Source: Microbulbifer donghaiensis (GTDB lineage: Bacteria > Pseudomonadota > Gammaproteobacteria > Pseudomonadales > Cellvibrionaceae). Taken from it: a stretch of DNA of 64,000 bases. The position numbers and the translations under genes are program-made. A model generated the notes under the pieces. It worked only from the letters and a program-made list of their open reading frames with translations. It ran no database searches and was not told the origin of the DNA. This document shows, piece after piece, positions 43,164 through 52,091 of this stretch. The stretch lies in NCBI RefSeq assembly GCF_900129095.1, contig NZ_FQVA01000007.1, forward strand, positions 82,338 to 146,337. The letters run 5' to 3'. Within the stretch, counting starts at the first letter, position 1, and each line of letters begins with the position of its first letter.

Positions 43164-45248
43164 CTAGCTATCGCGCTGGCGCCAACGGGACATTGTCCGC
43201 AGGACTATCAGAGACAACAGCATCAGGATCAGCACCGGACCAGTGGACCCACCACCGCTGCTGGGGTAGGCGCGGTTGCCGCTGAAGGCCGGCTGGGATC
43301 TGTCTTGCCTGTGATCCTGCACCGGTGTTGAGTTGCGATTCTGGCGAGCAGTTCTTTCCCGCTCCACCCGGGCCTTGTTGTTGCGTGCGATACCCTGCTG
43401 CTCGAAAACGGGTTCCTCCACGACGACCAGTGAGGTGTACGGGGTAACCAGGCCGTATTCAACCGCGAGATCCACAATCGCATCTTCACTGTCGGCGTCG
43501 TGGCCCAGGTAGTCCATCCTGTTCTGGATATCTTCAATGGTGGCGTAGGCCCATAGCCGCTCGAGTTCCGGATTGCGGGTGTCGGCTGCCGGGAACTGCA
43601 GGTCGGAGGTGTAGCGCACCTCGCGGTCCGATACCTTGCCCTCGATTGCGAGCCTGGCCTGGCCGTCGCCCCAGTAGTGGCCGAATACAATCAATTGCTG
43701 GCCCCGGTACAGTGAGCCGATCCGCTGCGGGCTGAGATCGCGGACCTTGACCGCGGACTTTTTCGCCCCGGTGATGGTCAGCGTGATATCGCGGTAGGCT
43801 TCGTGGCGGAGCTTGTCGGCTGCCTGCACCAGTCGGCCGGAAATATCGTCACTATTGGATATGGCCATCGCAAAGCCATTGGACACGAGCGCCATTTCCT
43901 CCAGCAGCGGCCGGTTGGCGCTGTTGCCCATCACAAAGGTAAACAGGCGTATGTCGTGCTGTTCGAGTAGTTTCAAGAACGCCTTTTTCTCCACCACACC
44001 GACATTGGCCACGCCGTCCGTCACCAGGATCACCGCGCTGGGTCTATCCGCGTCGAGGCCTTGGTAAGCCATTTTCAGGCCGGCAAACAGGTTGGTGCCA
44101 CTGTTCGGCTGGATGGATTCCAGCTGCTGCAGGTAGTGCGTGACGTTGGCATCGTTTACCGCGACATAGCCCGTGGTCAATTCCCGGGCCTGATTATTGA
44201 ACAGGACCAGCCGGAAGCGGTCGCCGGGCGGGAGTTTGCCCAAGCCCTTGCGTACACCCTCGGCAAGGCTGTGGTATTTCCCCTGCATGGAGCCGGAGAT
44301 ATCCAGCACGAAGGTCCAGTCCCGGCCCTGCTGCACAGGGCCCAGGTCATCCCCCGGTGTCAGCGTCAGCATAAAGGTGCCGCGATCGCTGCCCTCGGGG
44401 CGGTAGGTGACCATATCCACGCTGCCCGGCAGGCCCTGCTGGTGTCGCCAGTAAACGACGATGTCCTTGTCCAGCGTAAAGGCGCTCCCCGTCGACGGGG
44501 TGGGCGGCTGAACCTGGCCTTCCTCACTGGCGACAGCGGCGGCGCCGGCAGCGTTTGCAAAAGACGCCTGCCACTCCTGTTCAGAGTGGTGCTGGATCTG
44601 CGCTTGCGGGTGTGCCGGCAGCAGAAACTGGTCGACCGGGTAGGAAGAGCGCATGGTCAGATTGAAGCTGAAGGCTTCCTGCACATGCTGCTGGTAGGTC
44701 CAGAAGGCCATGCGCTCCTCGTCGACACCGCCTTCCTCCAGCGGATAGACGTAGCGGCCGATACCCAGGTCAGCGTATACAGGCTGGATATACACCAGCC
44801 GGATACGGACGGAATCCTGTGGCAGTACCGGGTATACGCGGCTGTCGAAACTGCGGTACTCATCCTGCTCCGTCAGCGCCGTCCGGTTGCCCTGGGCCTT
44901 TTCTTGCTCGTACAGGGTGCGCGCCTGTTGCTTCGGCAGCACCTCCGCGGTGACCGGCTTGCCGTCAATCCAGTAGGTAAACTCGCCCACCGATGCTTTT
45001 TCCGGCACCGGAAAGGTATAGATGGCCTCCAGGGTCTGGTCATTTGGATTGAAGAATGTCTGTTCCACCTCGGTAATCGCATAGCCATCCTCGATCACTA
45101 CGTTGACGTGGTGTTCCTTGATCTGTAGCTCGGGAAGTGCGCTGTCGGCGGGTGTCATTAGGCCGGCCGCCATGACCAACTGCGGGGCCAGGAGGCTCAG
45201 CAGTGAAACCACCAGCCAATGTATCGGGTTGCGCCATAAACGTTGCAT
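43164..45248 (-). CDS. VIT/vWA surface protein with GlyGly-CTERM-like tail
   Basis: A 694-residue exported protein. It has a signal peptide (about 1-27), a VIT domain (about 45-175) and a vWA domain (about 310-480) with the MIDAS motif in FVLDISGSM. A C-terminal part ends YPSSGGGSTGPVLILMLLSL-IVLRTMSRWRQRDS: a Gly-rich motif, a membrane helix and a basic cluster. The body resembles the marine proteobacterial sortase-target protein family, but the usual LPxTG is replaced by this GlyGly-CTERM-type tail. That points to processing by the rhombosortase encoded at 46215. It diverges from the XRE gene. Confidence 0.88.
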   Translation of the reverse strand: MQRLWRNPIHWLVVSLLSLLAPQLVMAAGLMTPADSALPELQIKEHHVNVVIEDGYAITEVEQTFFNPNDQTLEAIYTFPVPEKASVGEFTYWIDGKPVTAEVLPKQQARTLYEQEKAQGNRTALTEQDEYRSFDSRVYPVLPQDSVRIRLVYIQPVYADLGIGRYVYPLEEGGVDEERMAFWTYQQHVQEAFSFNLTMRSSYPVDQFLLPAHPQAQIQHHSEQEWQASFANAAGAAAVASEEGQVQPPTPSTGSAFTLDKDIVVYWRHQQGLPGSVDMVTYRPEGSDRGTFMLTLTPGDDLGPVQQGRDWTFVLDISGSMQGKYHSLAEGVRKGLGKLPPGDRFRLVLFNNQARELTTGYVAVNDANVTHYLQQLESIQPNSGTNLFAGLKMAYQGLDADRPSAVILVTDGVANVGVVEKKAFLKLLEQHDIRLFTFVMGNSANRPLLEEMALVSNGFAMAISNSDDISGRLVQAADKLRHEAYRDITLTITGAKKSAVKVRDLSPQRIGSLYRGQQLIVFGHYWGDGQARLAIEGKVSDREVRYTSDLQFPAADTRNPELERLWAYATIEDIQNRMDYLGHDADSEDAIVDLAVEYGLVTPYTSLVVVEEPVFEQQGIARNNKARVERERTARQNRNSTPVQDHRQDRSQPAFSGNRAYPSSGGGSTGPVLILMLLSLIVLRTMSRWRQRDS

Positions 45249-45364
45249 TTTCGGTTCCTCCGGATGCCGTCTTGGGGCTGAAAAGAAATGCGCGCCGGGA
45301 GAGGTCGCGCTGCCGGAGTATTTAGTCCCAGGGGTTCACATTAATCACCTAAAACCGATAGAGT

Positions 45365-45385
45365 TCCGTAAAGCAGTCCGTAAAG
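45365..45385. promoter_or_regulatory. direct repeats upstream of the XRE gene
   Basis: Two copies of TCCGTAAAG start at 45365 and 45377, a 12-base period, in the divergent promoter region. They could be an operator for the XRE regulator, which is encoded 43 bases downstream. Low confidence. Confidence 0.35.
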
Positions 45386-45427
45386 TACTGAATAACGATA
45401 CTTTCTTGGTGTTAATAGGGCGGTGAT

Positions 45428-46186
45428 ATGAGTCAGGTGCAGGCATTGATGAAGACCCTGAAGCGCGAGCTCAAGGCGCGGGGGGTCACTTACGCCGAGA
45501 TCGCAAGGCAGCTGCAGTTGTCAGAAAGCAGCATCAAGCGCCTGTTTGCGGGGGGCTCGCTGTCTGTTGCCCGGCTGGAGGACCTTTGCCAGATCGCCGG
45601 CATGGATTTCTCCGAGCTGGTGCGCAAGGCCGCAGAGGCTCGCAGGGGTATCGCGACCCTCTCAGAGGAGCAGGAGCGGGAGGTCGCCGGTGATCCGCGC
45701 CTGTTGTTGGTGACCGTTTGCGTACTCAACTACTGGACCATTGAGCAGATTCTCGAGACTTACGAACTGAGCGAGCCGGAATGTATCCAGCTGCTGGCCA
45801 GACTGGACCGCTTGAAACTGATCGAACTGTTGCCACTAAACCGCTACCGGGTGATTGTCGCCAAGGAATTTCGCTGGCTGCCCAACGGCCCGATTCAGCA
45901 ATTTTTCCAGAAGGAGGTTCAGCCGGACTTTCTGGCCTCGAGCTTCTCGGGCCCTGGGGAAAAACTGGTGTTTCGCACCGGAATGCTGTCACGGGCCGCC
46001 AATGCAGAACTGATGAAGAAAATGGATCGTCTGCTGCAGCAGTTCGACGAACTGCACGATGCGGACACAGACCTTGCCCTGGAAGAGCGCTTCGGTTCCA
46101 GTCTGCTGGTTGCGCTGCGCCCTTGGGAATTGCAGCATTTCAGCCAGCTGCGCCGCGGCAGTATGGAGAAGTCATTCCCCAAATAG
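45428..46186 (+). CDS. XRE-family transcriptional regulator
   Basis: A 252-residue regulator with an N-terminal helix-turn-helix (about 6-60: TYAEIARQLQLSESSIKRLF). A roughly 190-residue C-terminal domain that I do not recognise follows. It lies between the VIT/vWA gene and the rhombosortase gene, and is 28 bases from the latter, so it probably shares a transcript with rrtA. It is well placed to control both the protease and its substrate, by inference. Confidence 0.85.
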   Translation: MSQVQALMKTLKRELKARGVTYAEIARQLQLSESSIKRLFAGGSLSVARLEDLCQIAGMDFSELVRKAAEARRGIATLSEEQEREVAGDPRLLLVTVCVLNYWTIEQILETYELSEPECIQLLARLDRLKLIELLPLNRYRVIVAKEFRWLPNGPIQQFFQKEVQPDFLASSFSGPGEKLVFRTGMLSRAANAELMKKMDRLLQQFDELHDADTDLALEERFGSSLLVALRPWELQHFSQLRRGSMEKSFPK

Positions 46187-46214
46187 GCGGCATTAGGAGC
46201 AGTCGAATAGGGAA

Positions 46215-46880
46215 GTGCCTGAACAGCTTACTCTTATGCGTAAAGAAAGAATATTGAAAGACCAAGCAGAAGATCCCCCTTTTGCGTTGCAAAACGGGAC
46301 CCTACTTACCTGGTTCGCGGTAATCGCGATCGCGGGGCTTGCACACCAGCTGCCGGAGACTGCCCGGGAGTGGCTGGTGTATGACCGTGGCGCGATTGCC
46401 GCCGGACAGTACTGGCGCCTGGCCAGTGGACACTTCCTGCATACCAACCTGAACCATCTCCTTATGAACTGCGGGGCCCTGGCCATCCTCTGGTATATGT
46501 TTGGCCATTATTTCAGTGCGCTGAAGGCCATCGGTCTTCTGTCGTTATTGTGTGTGCTGTGTGGTGTTGGCCTGTTTGTATTCGCTGGCGACCTGTATCG
46601 CTACGTTGGTTTGTCCGGGGTGCTGCACGGCCTGATTGTGTGGGGCAGTATCGAGGACGTCCGGCGTGGCCAGCGCCTGGGAGTACTCCTGCTTCTGGGA
46701 GTGAGCGCAAAAATTGCCTGGGAACAGTTGGGTGGGGATACCAGTGCAACCGCAGCCTTTATCGAAGCTGATGTGGCGATAGCCGCGCACCTCTACGGAG
46801 CGGTTGCCGGACTTCTTATTGCTCTGGCGACAGCGTTGGTGAGCCTGGCGGTACGTCCAGCCGCGCGAAGGGTTGCTTGA
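46215..46880 (+). CDS. rrtA: rhombosortase
   Basis: A 221-residue intramembrane serine protease of the short rhomboid type that processes GlyGly-CTERM proteins. The family motif HTNLNHLLMN (H76) precedes helix 2. The catalytic serine is in VGLSGVLHGL (S134) and the catalytic histidine is in AAHLYGAVAG (H192). About six membrane helices are present. The GTG start at 46215 has AGGGA nearby, and the longer N-terminus is plausible. Its probable substrate, the VIT/vWA protein, is encoded two genes away. Confidence 0.88.
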   Translation: MPEQLTLMRKERILKDQAEDPPFALQNGTLLTWFAVIAIAGLAHQLPETAREWLVYDRGAIAAGQYWRLASGHFLHTNLNHLLMNCGALAILWYMFGHYFSALKAIGLLSLLCVLCGVGLFVFAGDLYRYVGLSGVLHGLIVWGSIEDVRRGQRLGVLLLLGVSAKIAWEQLGGDTSATAAFIEADVAIAAHLYGAVAGLLIALATALVSLAVRPAARRVA

Positions 46881-47165
46881 ACCGGTTGCTTTGAATTCCC
46901 GATCCTCTACCCAGCCAAGCCGTCAAGTAATCCGCCCACCAGGACAAGGTGCCCGTTGAAATGGTGGGGCCTTCTATCTCTGCGGTTAGTTTCTCCAGTG
47001 GGTGCTATGTGTGATTCTTTTCGAGGCAGCCGAGCGGGAGCTCCTGCGCATAAATTCTACGGTGGCACAGGGCAGTCCCGGTAGCTTTCGGGCTGGCTAA
47101 ATCAGTCAGGGGGATAGCAGGCAGGTCCCTTGGAGGCTCGCCGGGGGTTAAAGGAGTTGGATAGG
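46881..47165. other. gene-free stretch before tRNA-Arg
   Basis: About 285 bases with no convincing ORF or hairpin. It lies between the rhombosortase gene and the 3' end of the oppositely oriented tRNA. Confidence 0.4.
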
Positions 47166-47241
47166 TGGCGCCCCCGGGTGGACTCGAACCACCAGTCCGG
47201 ACTTAGGAGGTCCGTGGTTTATCCTGTTAACCGACGGGGGC
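47166..47241 (-). tRNA. tRNA-Arg(CCT)
   Basis: A 76-base tRNA on the minus strand with encoded CCA. The anticodon loop CTCCTAA gives CCT (plus-strand 47205-47207). The acceptor pairs GCCCCCG with CGGGGGC, and the T-arm is GGTGG-TTCGAGT-CCACC. Confidence 0.95.
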
Positions 47242-47292
47242 GGCGGGGCAGAGGAATCGACGAAGATATCGCCCGGCCCGTAGGAGGCGGCT

Positions 47293-47321
47293 ATTCTAAC
47301 GGCTGATCGCCCTGGTGTCAT
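47293..47321 (-). promoter_or_regulatory. promoter of tRNA-Arg
   Basis: On the minus strand ATGACA (47321-47316) and TAGAAT (47298-47293) are separated by 17 bases. They are followed by a G+C-rich stretch before the tRNA. A near-consensus stable-RNA promoter. Confidence 0.75.
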
Positions 47322-47625
47322 GCCGGCCGGTTCGGCAAGCTTTGCCGGGCTTTTGTCTTGTGCACAAGGGCTTCGCCCCGTTCCCGCTCCTCACTCCGGG
47401 GCCATACCCTGCTGAATTGTCACCGTCGGTAACAACCCTCGAGTCGGGTTACAACTTTTCCCGCCATTTCGGTTTCACTCATTTGTAGAAATACTGTCGC
47501 AGATTAGTCATGTTCCGGCGGTAATTTTGCGCCGCAGACCCGCCTTCCGGGGGAGGTTTTTGCCCGCCAATCGGGTCCGTTCGATCGGCGCGAAAAAACT
47601 TGTTTCCGGGGGGCAATTTTTTGCT

Positions 47626-47655
47626 TGACCGAGATCGGCCGAGCTGGCTAATCTG
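47626..47655 (+). promoter_or_regulatory. possible promoter of the PA3496-like gene
   Basis: TTGACC at 47626 and TAATCT at 47650 with an 18-base spacer, 65 bases upstream of the small gene's start. Confidence 0.45.
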
Positions 47656-47719
47656 CGAGGGCACAACAAAAACAACAAGGGTGTTTCTGCTCCCGTAGAT
47701 CGAGATTGTGGAGTTTCGT

Positions 47720-47902
47720 ATGAGCGGCAACGTTAGCGAAAGTTACATTGATTTTGATAACGACGACATCCCCCACATCGCAAATGAGGTACTTAGGCAA
47801 GCTACGTCTCAGCCTCCCCGCGATGCTCGCCGGATGGTCGAGGATAAACTGGAAGAGATGCGTCTGAGGCGCGAGCTGATGGATTACGATTTCGATATGT
47901 AG
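47720..47902 (+). CDS. PA3496-family small protein
   Basis: A 60-residue acidic protein. MSGNVSESYIDFDNDDIPHI is followed by a helical C-terminal motif, DARRMVEDKLEEMRLRRELM. That matches the ARRRIEEYLE...LR..L signature of the PA3496 family (putative envelope-integrity proteins). ATG 47720 has GGAG six bases upstream. A strong terminator follows. Confidence 0.7.
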   Translation: MSGNVSESYIDFDNDDIPHIANEVLRQATSQPPRDARRMVEDKLEEMRLRRELMDYDFDM

Positions 47903-47908
47903 ATGACG

Positions 47909-47935
47909 AAAAGGCGCCACTGTTGGCGCCTTTTT
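47909..47935 (+). terminator. rho-independent terminator of the PA3496-like gene
   Basis: AAAAGGCGCCA / TGGCGCCTTTT, 11-bp arms with a four-base loop and a T-run, seven bases after the stop codon. Confidence 0.92.
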
Positions 47936-48293
47936 GTATTTGCGGCTTGGTGATTTTTCGGTGGCGTGCTTCCGGTATTTACCTGTTGAGGGAATCGATT
48001 TATGGTTCGTCTCAATTAATACAGACTGCTTTAGTTTTGGATCTTTGCTCGAAGTTTTGGGGTTTGTGGGTAACCCGGACAGAAGGTTCATGGGCAGTCG
48101 GTCGAGAGGCATTGCAAATACCCGACAAGGGTTTTCTCGTACTAGTATGCGGTTCGAGCATCTGGCTTGATAGTGTTACTGGCCTGGTAGGTGCTGGTCT
48201 TGCAGTGAGTGGTGCAATTTCTTGTCGGGCGACAATTGAGTGGTTCAGGAAGATCTACTTAATTGTTGAAGGTCATTGAAAGGGAAGTCCGCA
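47936..48293. other. gene-free stretch upstream of the STAS gene
   Basis: About 360 bases of lower G+C. Overlapping frames here lack ribosome sites and recognisable motifs, so none is called. The promoter of the STAS-PP2C pair should lie here. Confidence 0.45.
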
Positions 48294-48638
48294 ATGAATG
48301 TTTCGGAATACACTGCCGCCCGGGTCTCTTCAGAGCTCTCGGAAAATGGCGAAGCCTTGGTTATACGCGTGGCCGGAAGCTTCGATTTCAATGTGCATCG
48401 TGATTTTCAGCGCGCCTACCAGAATCTCTCGCCCTCACCCAGACAATATTGTGTGGATCTTTCCGAGACGCTTTACCTCGATAGTGCTGCCTTGGGCATG
48501 TTGCTGCTTTTGCGTGATCATTGTCAGAATGATGGGACGGGGGCTGAGCCGGTCAGGGTTGAGTTGCTCAATGCCAATGAGCACGTAGGCAATATTCTCA
48601 CCATTTCCAATTTCGATAAGATCTTCACCATTCGCTGA
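48294..48638 (+). CDS. STAS-domain anti-sigma factor antagonist
   Basis: A 114-residue single STAS domain. The phosphorylatable serine sits in YLDSAALGMLLLLRD (S64), the usual position for anti-anti-sigma factors. ATG 48294 has AGGGAAG upstream, and an in-frame upstream ATG at 48276 is less likely. It lies five bases before the PP2C gene. The two form a partner-switching pair in which the phosphatase controls STAS phosphorylation, as in HsbA/HsbR. No anti-sigma gene is adjacent as a separate ORF, because the PP2C protein carries a kinase-like domain itself. Confidence 0.88.
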   Translation: MNVSEYTAARVSSELSENGEALVIRVAGSFDFNVHRDFQRAYQNLSPSPRQYCVDLSETLYLDSAALGMLLLLRDHCQNDGTGAEPVRVELLNANEHVGNILTISNFDKIFTIR

Positions 48639-48643
48639 TCGCT

Positions 48644-50395
48644 ATGGACCAATTTCGGGTGCTGGTAATTGAAGGGCACGCTGAGGAGTCGGCGTGCCTT
48701 CGCCAGTTGCTGGAAAGCTTTGCCGAGGGCGGGGAGGGGTTGCGGCCCGTTAAATTCAATGTTTTTGGCGATGTCGAGGCGGCGTTGACAGAGTATGCGG
48801 CGCTGCGGCCCGATGTGGTGATCTTTGGTCCCCAGGCTGCCATGGACGCGACCGCGGACGATCTTCAGCGCCTGCGCGCCCGCGCGGGTGTCGAACCGGT
48901 GCCCATTCTCTGTGTAATGTCTGAGTCGCAGTCCATCACGTCTGCCAGCCTGCAGTCGGGCTGTGACGATATTCTCTTGAAGCCCTACAACCCCAGCCTG
49001 ATACGGCTGAAGCTTGCTGCTTTGCAGCGCTTCTGTAATTTCGGCCGGTCCCTGCTGGCGCAGCGTAACCGGATACGCCGCCACCATGCGGATCTGCTAC
49101 AGGAGCAGGCCAGTGCCCGGCAAATTTTCAGTAATCTCGGTCATGAGAGTTGCCTCGGTCAGACCGAGGCCATCCGCTATCATCTTTCGCCGCGTGCAGT
49201 GCTCGCAGGAGATGTTCTTGCGGCGGCCTATGGGCCAGGCGGAAAACTGATGCTGTTGCTCGGTGACTTTACCGGGCACGGGCTCGCCGCGGCGGTGGGG
49301 GCGGTGCCGCTCACTTCTATCTTCTATTCGATGGTGCCCAAGGGGTTTTCCCTGGGGCATATCGTGCGGGAACTTAATACCAAGCTACACAATGTCCTGC
49401 CCGCGGATATGTTTTGCTGCGCGGTGATGTTGGAGTTCGATCCGCACAAGCGCCATATCCGCCTGTTTAATGCCGGTATGCCGAGCGTCTGTCTTCGTCG
49501 CGGTAGCGGAGAGCTTCGCTTGCTGGAATCTCGTCACTTGCCGCTGGGCGTGCTGGATCAGGCATCTGTGGATGAAGCAATAATCCATATCCCGGTGGAG
49601 GATGGTGATTACCTCTATCTTTGGAGTGACGGCATTCACGAGGCGCGCAACCTGCGCGGGGACTTATTTGGCGAGGAACGCCTGATGGAGTTGCTCGGGA
49701 CACAGGTGCCGGAAGGGCGGTACTTCGACCGCATTCTTTCCTCCGTCAGCCGTTTCAGTGCGGACCAGCACGACGATCTGTCCCTGGTAGAGGTTGCGCT
49801 GGACGATGCCGCTCCCTGGCGGGGCAACGGCTGGGTCCTGGAGGATGGACCTGCGAAGAGGACCCCTCGCCTTGGTGACTGGTCGATTCACTTTACTCTC
49901 GGACCGGAAGAGCTGCGGGATGCGGACCCGCTGCCATTGCTGCACAGCGTCCTGGCGCAGGTGCCGGGAGCCGGCAGTTTCCTGGATCCGCTGACGATTG
50001 TTCTGGGTGAGTTATTCCGCAATGCGCTGGAGCACGGGCTGCTCGGGCTGGACAGCAACCTGAAGAAAACGGATCACGGATTTGCCGAATATTATCGCCA
50101 ACTGAATTGCGGCCGACGTCAGTTGCGGGAAGGGTGGATCCGTATCACGCTGCGCTGCCGCGATCGCGGTGGCCGGGGACTGCTGGAAGTGGTGGTGGAA
50201 GACAGTGGCGGCGGTTTGCCGAGGCAACTGTTTACCGGCAATGCGTATTCCGGTCGCGGTTTGCCGTTGTTGCGAGCGATTTGCCGGAAGGTTCAGCTGG
50301 AACCCGGCAGCAGTCGGGTGAGGGCCGTCCTGAATTGGGGGGAGGCGGCCGTACCCCGGAAAAAAACCGGGACCACGGCCGCTCGTCAGGGCTAA
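48644..50395 (+). CDS. PP2C (SpoIIE-type) phosphatase with pseudo-receiver and HATPase domain
   Basis: A 583-residue regulator. Residues 5-125 form a receiver fold whose phospho-acceptor Asp is replaced by Gly (RPDVVIFGP, G62) and whose acidic pair is degraded (VIEGH), although K113 remains. A SpoIIE/PP2C domain follows (about 185-385) with metal aspartates in AGDVL, LLGDFTGHG, LWSDGIHEA and QHDDLSL. The C-terminal HATPase_c domain (about 440-570) has the N-box ELFRNALEHG and G-box EDSGGGLP. It should both phosphorylate and dephosphorylate the preceding STAS protein. HsbR-like in layout. Confidence 0.88.
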   Translation: MDQFRVLVIEGHAEESACLRQLLESFAEGGEGLRPVKFNVFGDVEAALTEYAALRPDVVIFGPQAAMDATADDLQRLRARAGVEPVPILCVMSESQSITSASLQSGCDDILLKPYNPSLIRLKLAALQRFCNFGRSLLAQRNRIRRHHADLLQEQASARQIFSNLGHESCLGQTEAIRYHLSPRAVLAGDVLAAAYGPGGKLMLLLGDFTGHGLAAAVGAVPLTSIFYSMVPKGFSLGHIVRELNTKLHNVLPADMFCCAVMLEFDPHKRHIRLFNAGMPSVCLRRGSGELRLLESRHLPLGVLDQASVDEAIIHIPVEDGDYLYLWSDGIHEARNLRGDLFGEERLMELLGTQVPEGRYFDRILSSVSRFSADQHDDLSLVEVALDDAAPWRGNGWVLEDGPAKRTPRLGDWSIHFTLGPEELRDADPLPLLHSVLAQVPGAGSFLDPLTIVLGELFRNALEHGLLGLDSNLKKTDHGFAEYYRQLNCGRRQLREGWIRITLRCRDRGGRGLLEVVVEDSGGGLPRQLFTGNAYSGRGLPLLRAICRKVQLEPGSSRVRAVLNWGEAAVPRKKTGTTAARQG

Positions 50396-50411
50396 GCCCC
50401 TCTCAAATACC

Positions 50412-51119
50412 TTACATCTGCGTCGCGGCGTCTTTGCCGGCGCCACCAAATTTGCGACCGAACCAGCCCTGCAGCTGCTTCAGTTTGTGCGACAGCTTGC
50501 CGCGCTTGGCTTTGCGATCCTTGTCCGCGGCACTCACCAGCCAGGCGATCTGGATCACCAGGCGCTGTCCCTCGAACGGAAGGTGGCCGTGAAAGGAGTT
50601 CTCCGCGCGCTTGAAGGCGACCAGTGTGCCGTACGAGGGCTTGATCTCCGGCACAACCATATCTTCATAATCGTCGATGCGGTTGAGGAAGCGCAGGCAG
50701 CCGTTGCCATCCAGTGTCCACTCGGGGTTCAGGTACAGCAGTGCCGTGGCGACCTTGGACTTGCCGTCGGTGTGGATGTTGCCGTGGCGTTTCTTCAGTG
50801 TACGACTGATGGACACGTAGGTCGGGTACTGGGAGAGCTGTTCGATTCCCAGGTTATCGCCGATGGCATCGCAAAAGGCCGGCTCCAGCATGCGGCCGAT
50901 CAGGGTGTTGACGGATTCGCCGCACTCTTCATTCTCATAGGGCAGGTAGCCGGCGCCCTTGAGTTTGGGGAAGTCTTCCAGTAGCGAGGACATCAGCTCC
51001 TCATTCAGCACTTTCTGGGCGACAAAAAACGGGAAAGGCTGGCTTTTGATCAAAGCATCTTCGTTTCTCAGGGCACTGGAGTCGAGCCAGAGGCTGGCAT
51101 CTGCAGCGAGGCTAGTCAT
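50412..51119 (-). CDS. 2OG-Fe(II) oxygenase family protein
   Basis: A 235-residue dioxygenase-like protein. The iron ligands HxD are in RHGNIHTDGKSK (H116, D118) and the distal His is in NSFHGHL (H177). The 2-oxoglutarate-binding Arg is in EGQRLVIQIAWL (R186). The C-terminal tail is basic. It is convergent with the PP2C gene. The substrate is unknown, and it resembles small-molecule or protein hydroxylases of bacterial surface-glycan loci only loosely. Confidence 0.78.
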   Translation of the reverse strand: MTSLAADASLWLDSSALRNEDALIKSQPFPFFVAQKVLNEELMSSLLEDFPKLKGAGYLPYENEECGESVNTLIGRMLEPAFCDAIGDNLGIEQLSQYPTYVSISRTLKKRHGNIHTDGKSKVATALLYLNPEWTLDGNGCLRFLNRIDDYEDMVVPEIKPSYGTLVAFKRAENSFHGHLPFEGQRLVIQIAWLVSAADKDRKAKRGKLSHKLKQLQGWFGRKFGGAGKDAATQM

Positions 51120-51416
51120 TGTCGTGAATCCTTACAGACAGGTCTTGGGTAAGCGCCAATTCCGATCGGAATTGAGATTGTTGTTATCGACCACGGAGTT
51201 GCGTCCCAATAGCTCTGGGGCGTCAGGCGCCGGTCGGGTGCCCACTCGCGTCCTGTCCAAAATATCAAAGCCGAGAGCTTCGGCCAACACTGGCGCATGT
51301 CTCCCCGGCCGCTTTTGGTCGAAATTCTGCTGTCGCAAGTCCGATTTCCATACATTTCGCGCTGGTGCCGGTATAATGCCGATCAGTTTTTCATCAGAGC
51401 AGTATTCTCCGCACCA
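51120..51416. other. intergenic stretch with the ccm promoter
   Basis: TATAAT at 51372-51377 lies 40 bases upstream of the ccmA start. A weak -35 CATACA at 51349-51354 sits 17 bases before it. Otherwise no gene or hairpin is seen. Confidence 0.55.
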
Positions 51417-52091
51417 ATGCCCGCGAATTCCGAGTCCCATAGCCTGTTGCAAGTACGCAACCTGTCCTGCCAGCGGGACGGGCGGCGCCTGTTTGCGGGG
51501 CTCAGTTTTACCCTGCCCGCGAGCGGCGCCCTGCAGATAGAGGGTGCCAATGGCGCGGGCAAGACGACGCTGTTGCGTACCCTGATCGGTAGTGCCGGTG
51601 ACTACGATGGTCAAATCCTGTGGGACGGGCGGCCGTTTCCCGCTTCCCTGCCGCAATTTCGTGAATCCCTGCTCTACATCGGTCACAGGGCGGGCGTCCG
51701 CGGCGGTCTGACCCCGCTGGAAAACCTGGCCTGGTACGGCGCCAACCGCTCAGCGGCGATGCAGGCGCTGGAGCAGGTGGATCTGTTCGGCTTTGAGGAC
51801 AGCCTGTGTCAGAACCTCTCCGCCGGGCAGAACCGCCGTGTGGCGCTGGCGCGACTGTTCCTGCCCGATGCGCCGTCGTTGTGGATCCTGGACGAACCAC
51901 TGGCGGCGCTGGATGTGGCCGGTGTTGCCGCTTTGCAGGGGCAGATGGCAGTCCATTTGAGTCGCGGTGGGGCCATGGTGTTTACCTCCCATCAGCCGGT
52001 GGCTCTGGCGGGGTTACAGGGCATCCAATTGGCTGACTTCGCCGTCGACGAACTTGCTGAGAGTGCCGGAGGCGAGCATGTCTTCGGCTGA
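51417..52091 (+). CDS. ccmA: heme exporter ATP-binding protein CcmA
   Basis: A 224-residue ABC ATPase of the cytochrome c maturation system. Walker A is GANGAGKTT, the signature is LSAGQNRRV and Walker B is LWILDEPLAALD. ATG 51417 begins a protein of standard CcmA length; the open frame continues upstream but crosses the promoter. With CcmB and CcmC it drives release of holo-CcmE. It overlaps ccmB by 14 bases. Confidence 0.95.
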   Translation: MPANSESHSLLQVRNLSCQRDGRRLFAGLSFTLPASGALQIEGANGAGKTTLLRTLIGSAGDYDGQILWDGRPFPASLPQFRESLLYIGHRAGVRGGLTPLENLAWYGANRSAAMQALEQVDLFGFEDSLCQNLSAGQNRRVALARLFLPDAPSLWILDEPLAALDVAGVAALQGQMAVHLSRGGAMVFTSHQPVALAGLQGIQLADFAVDELAESAGGEHVFG

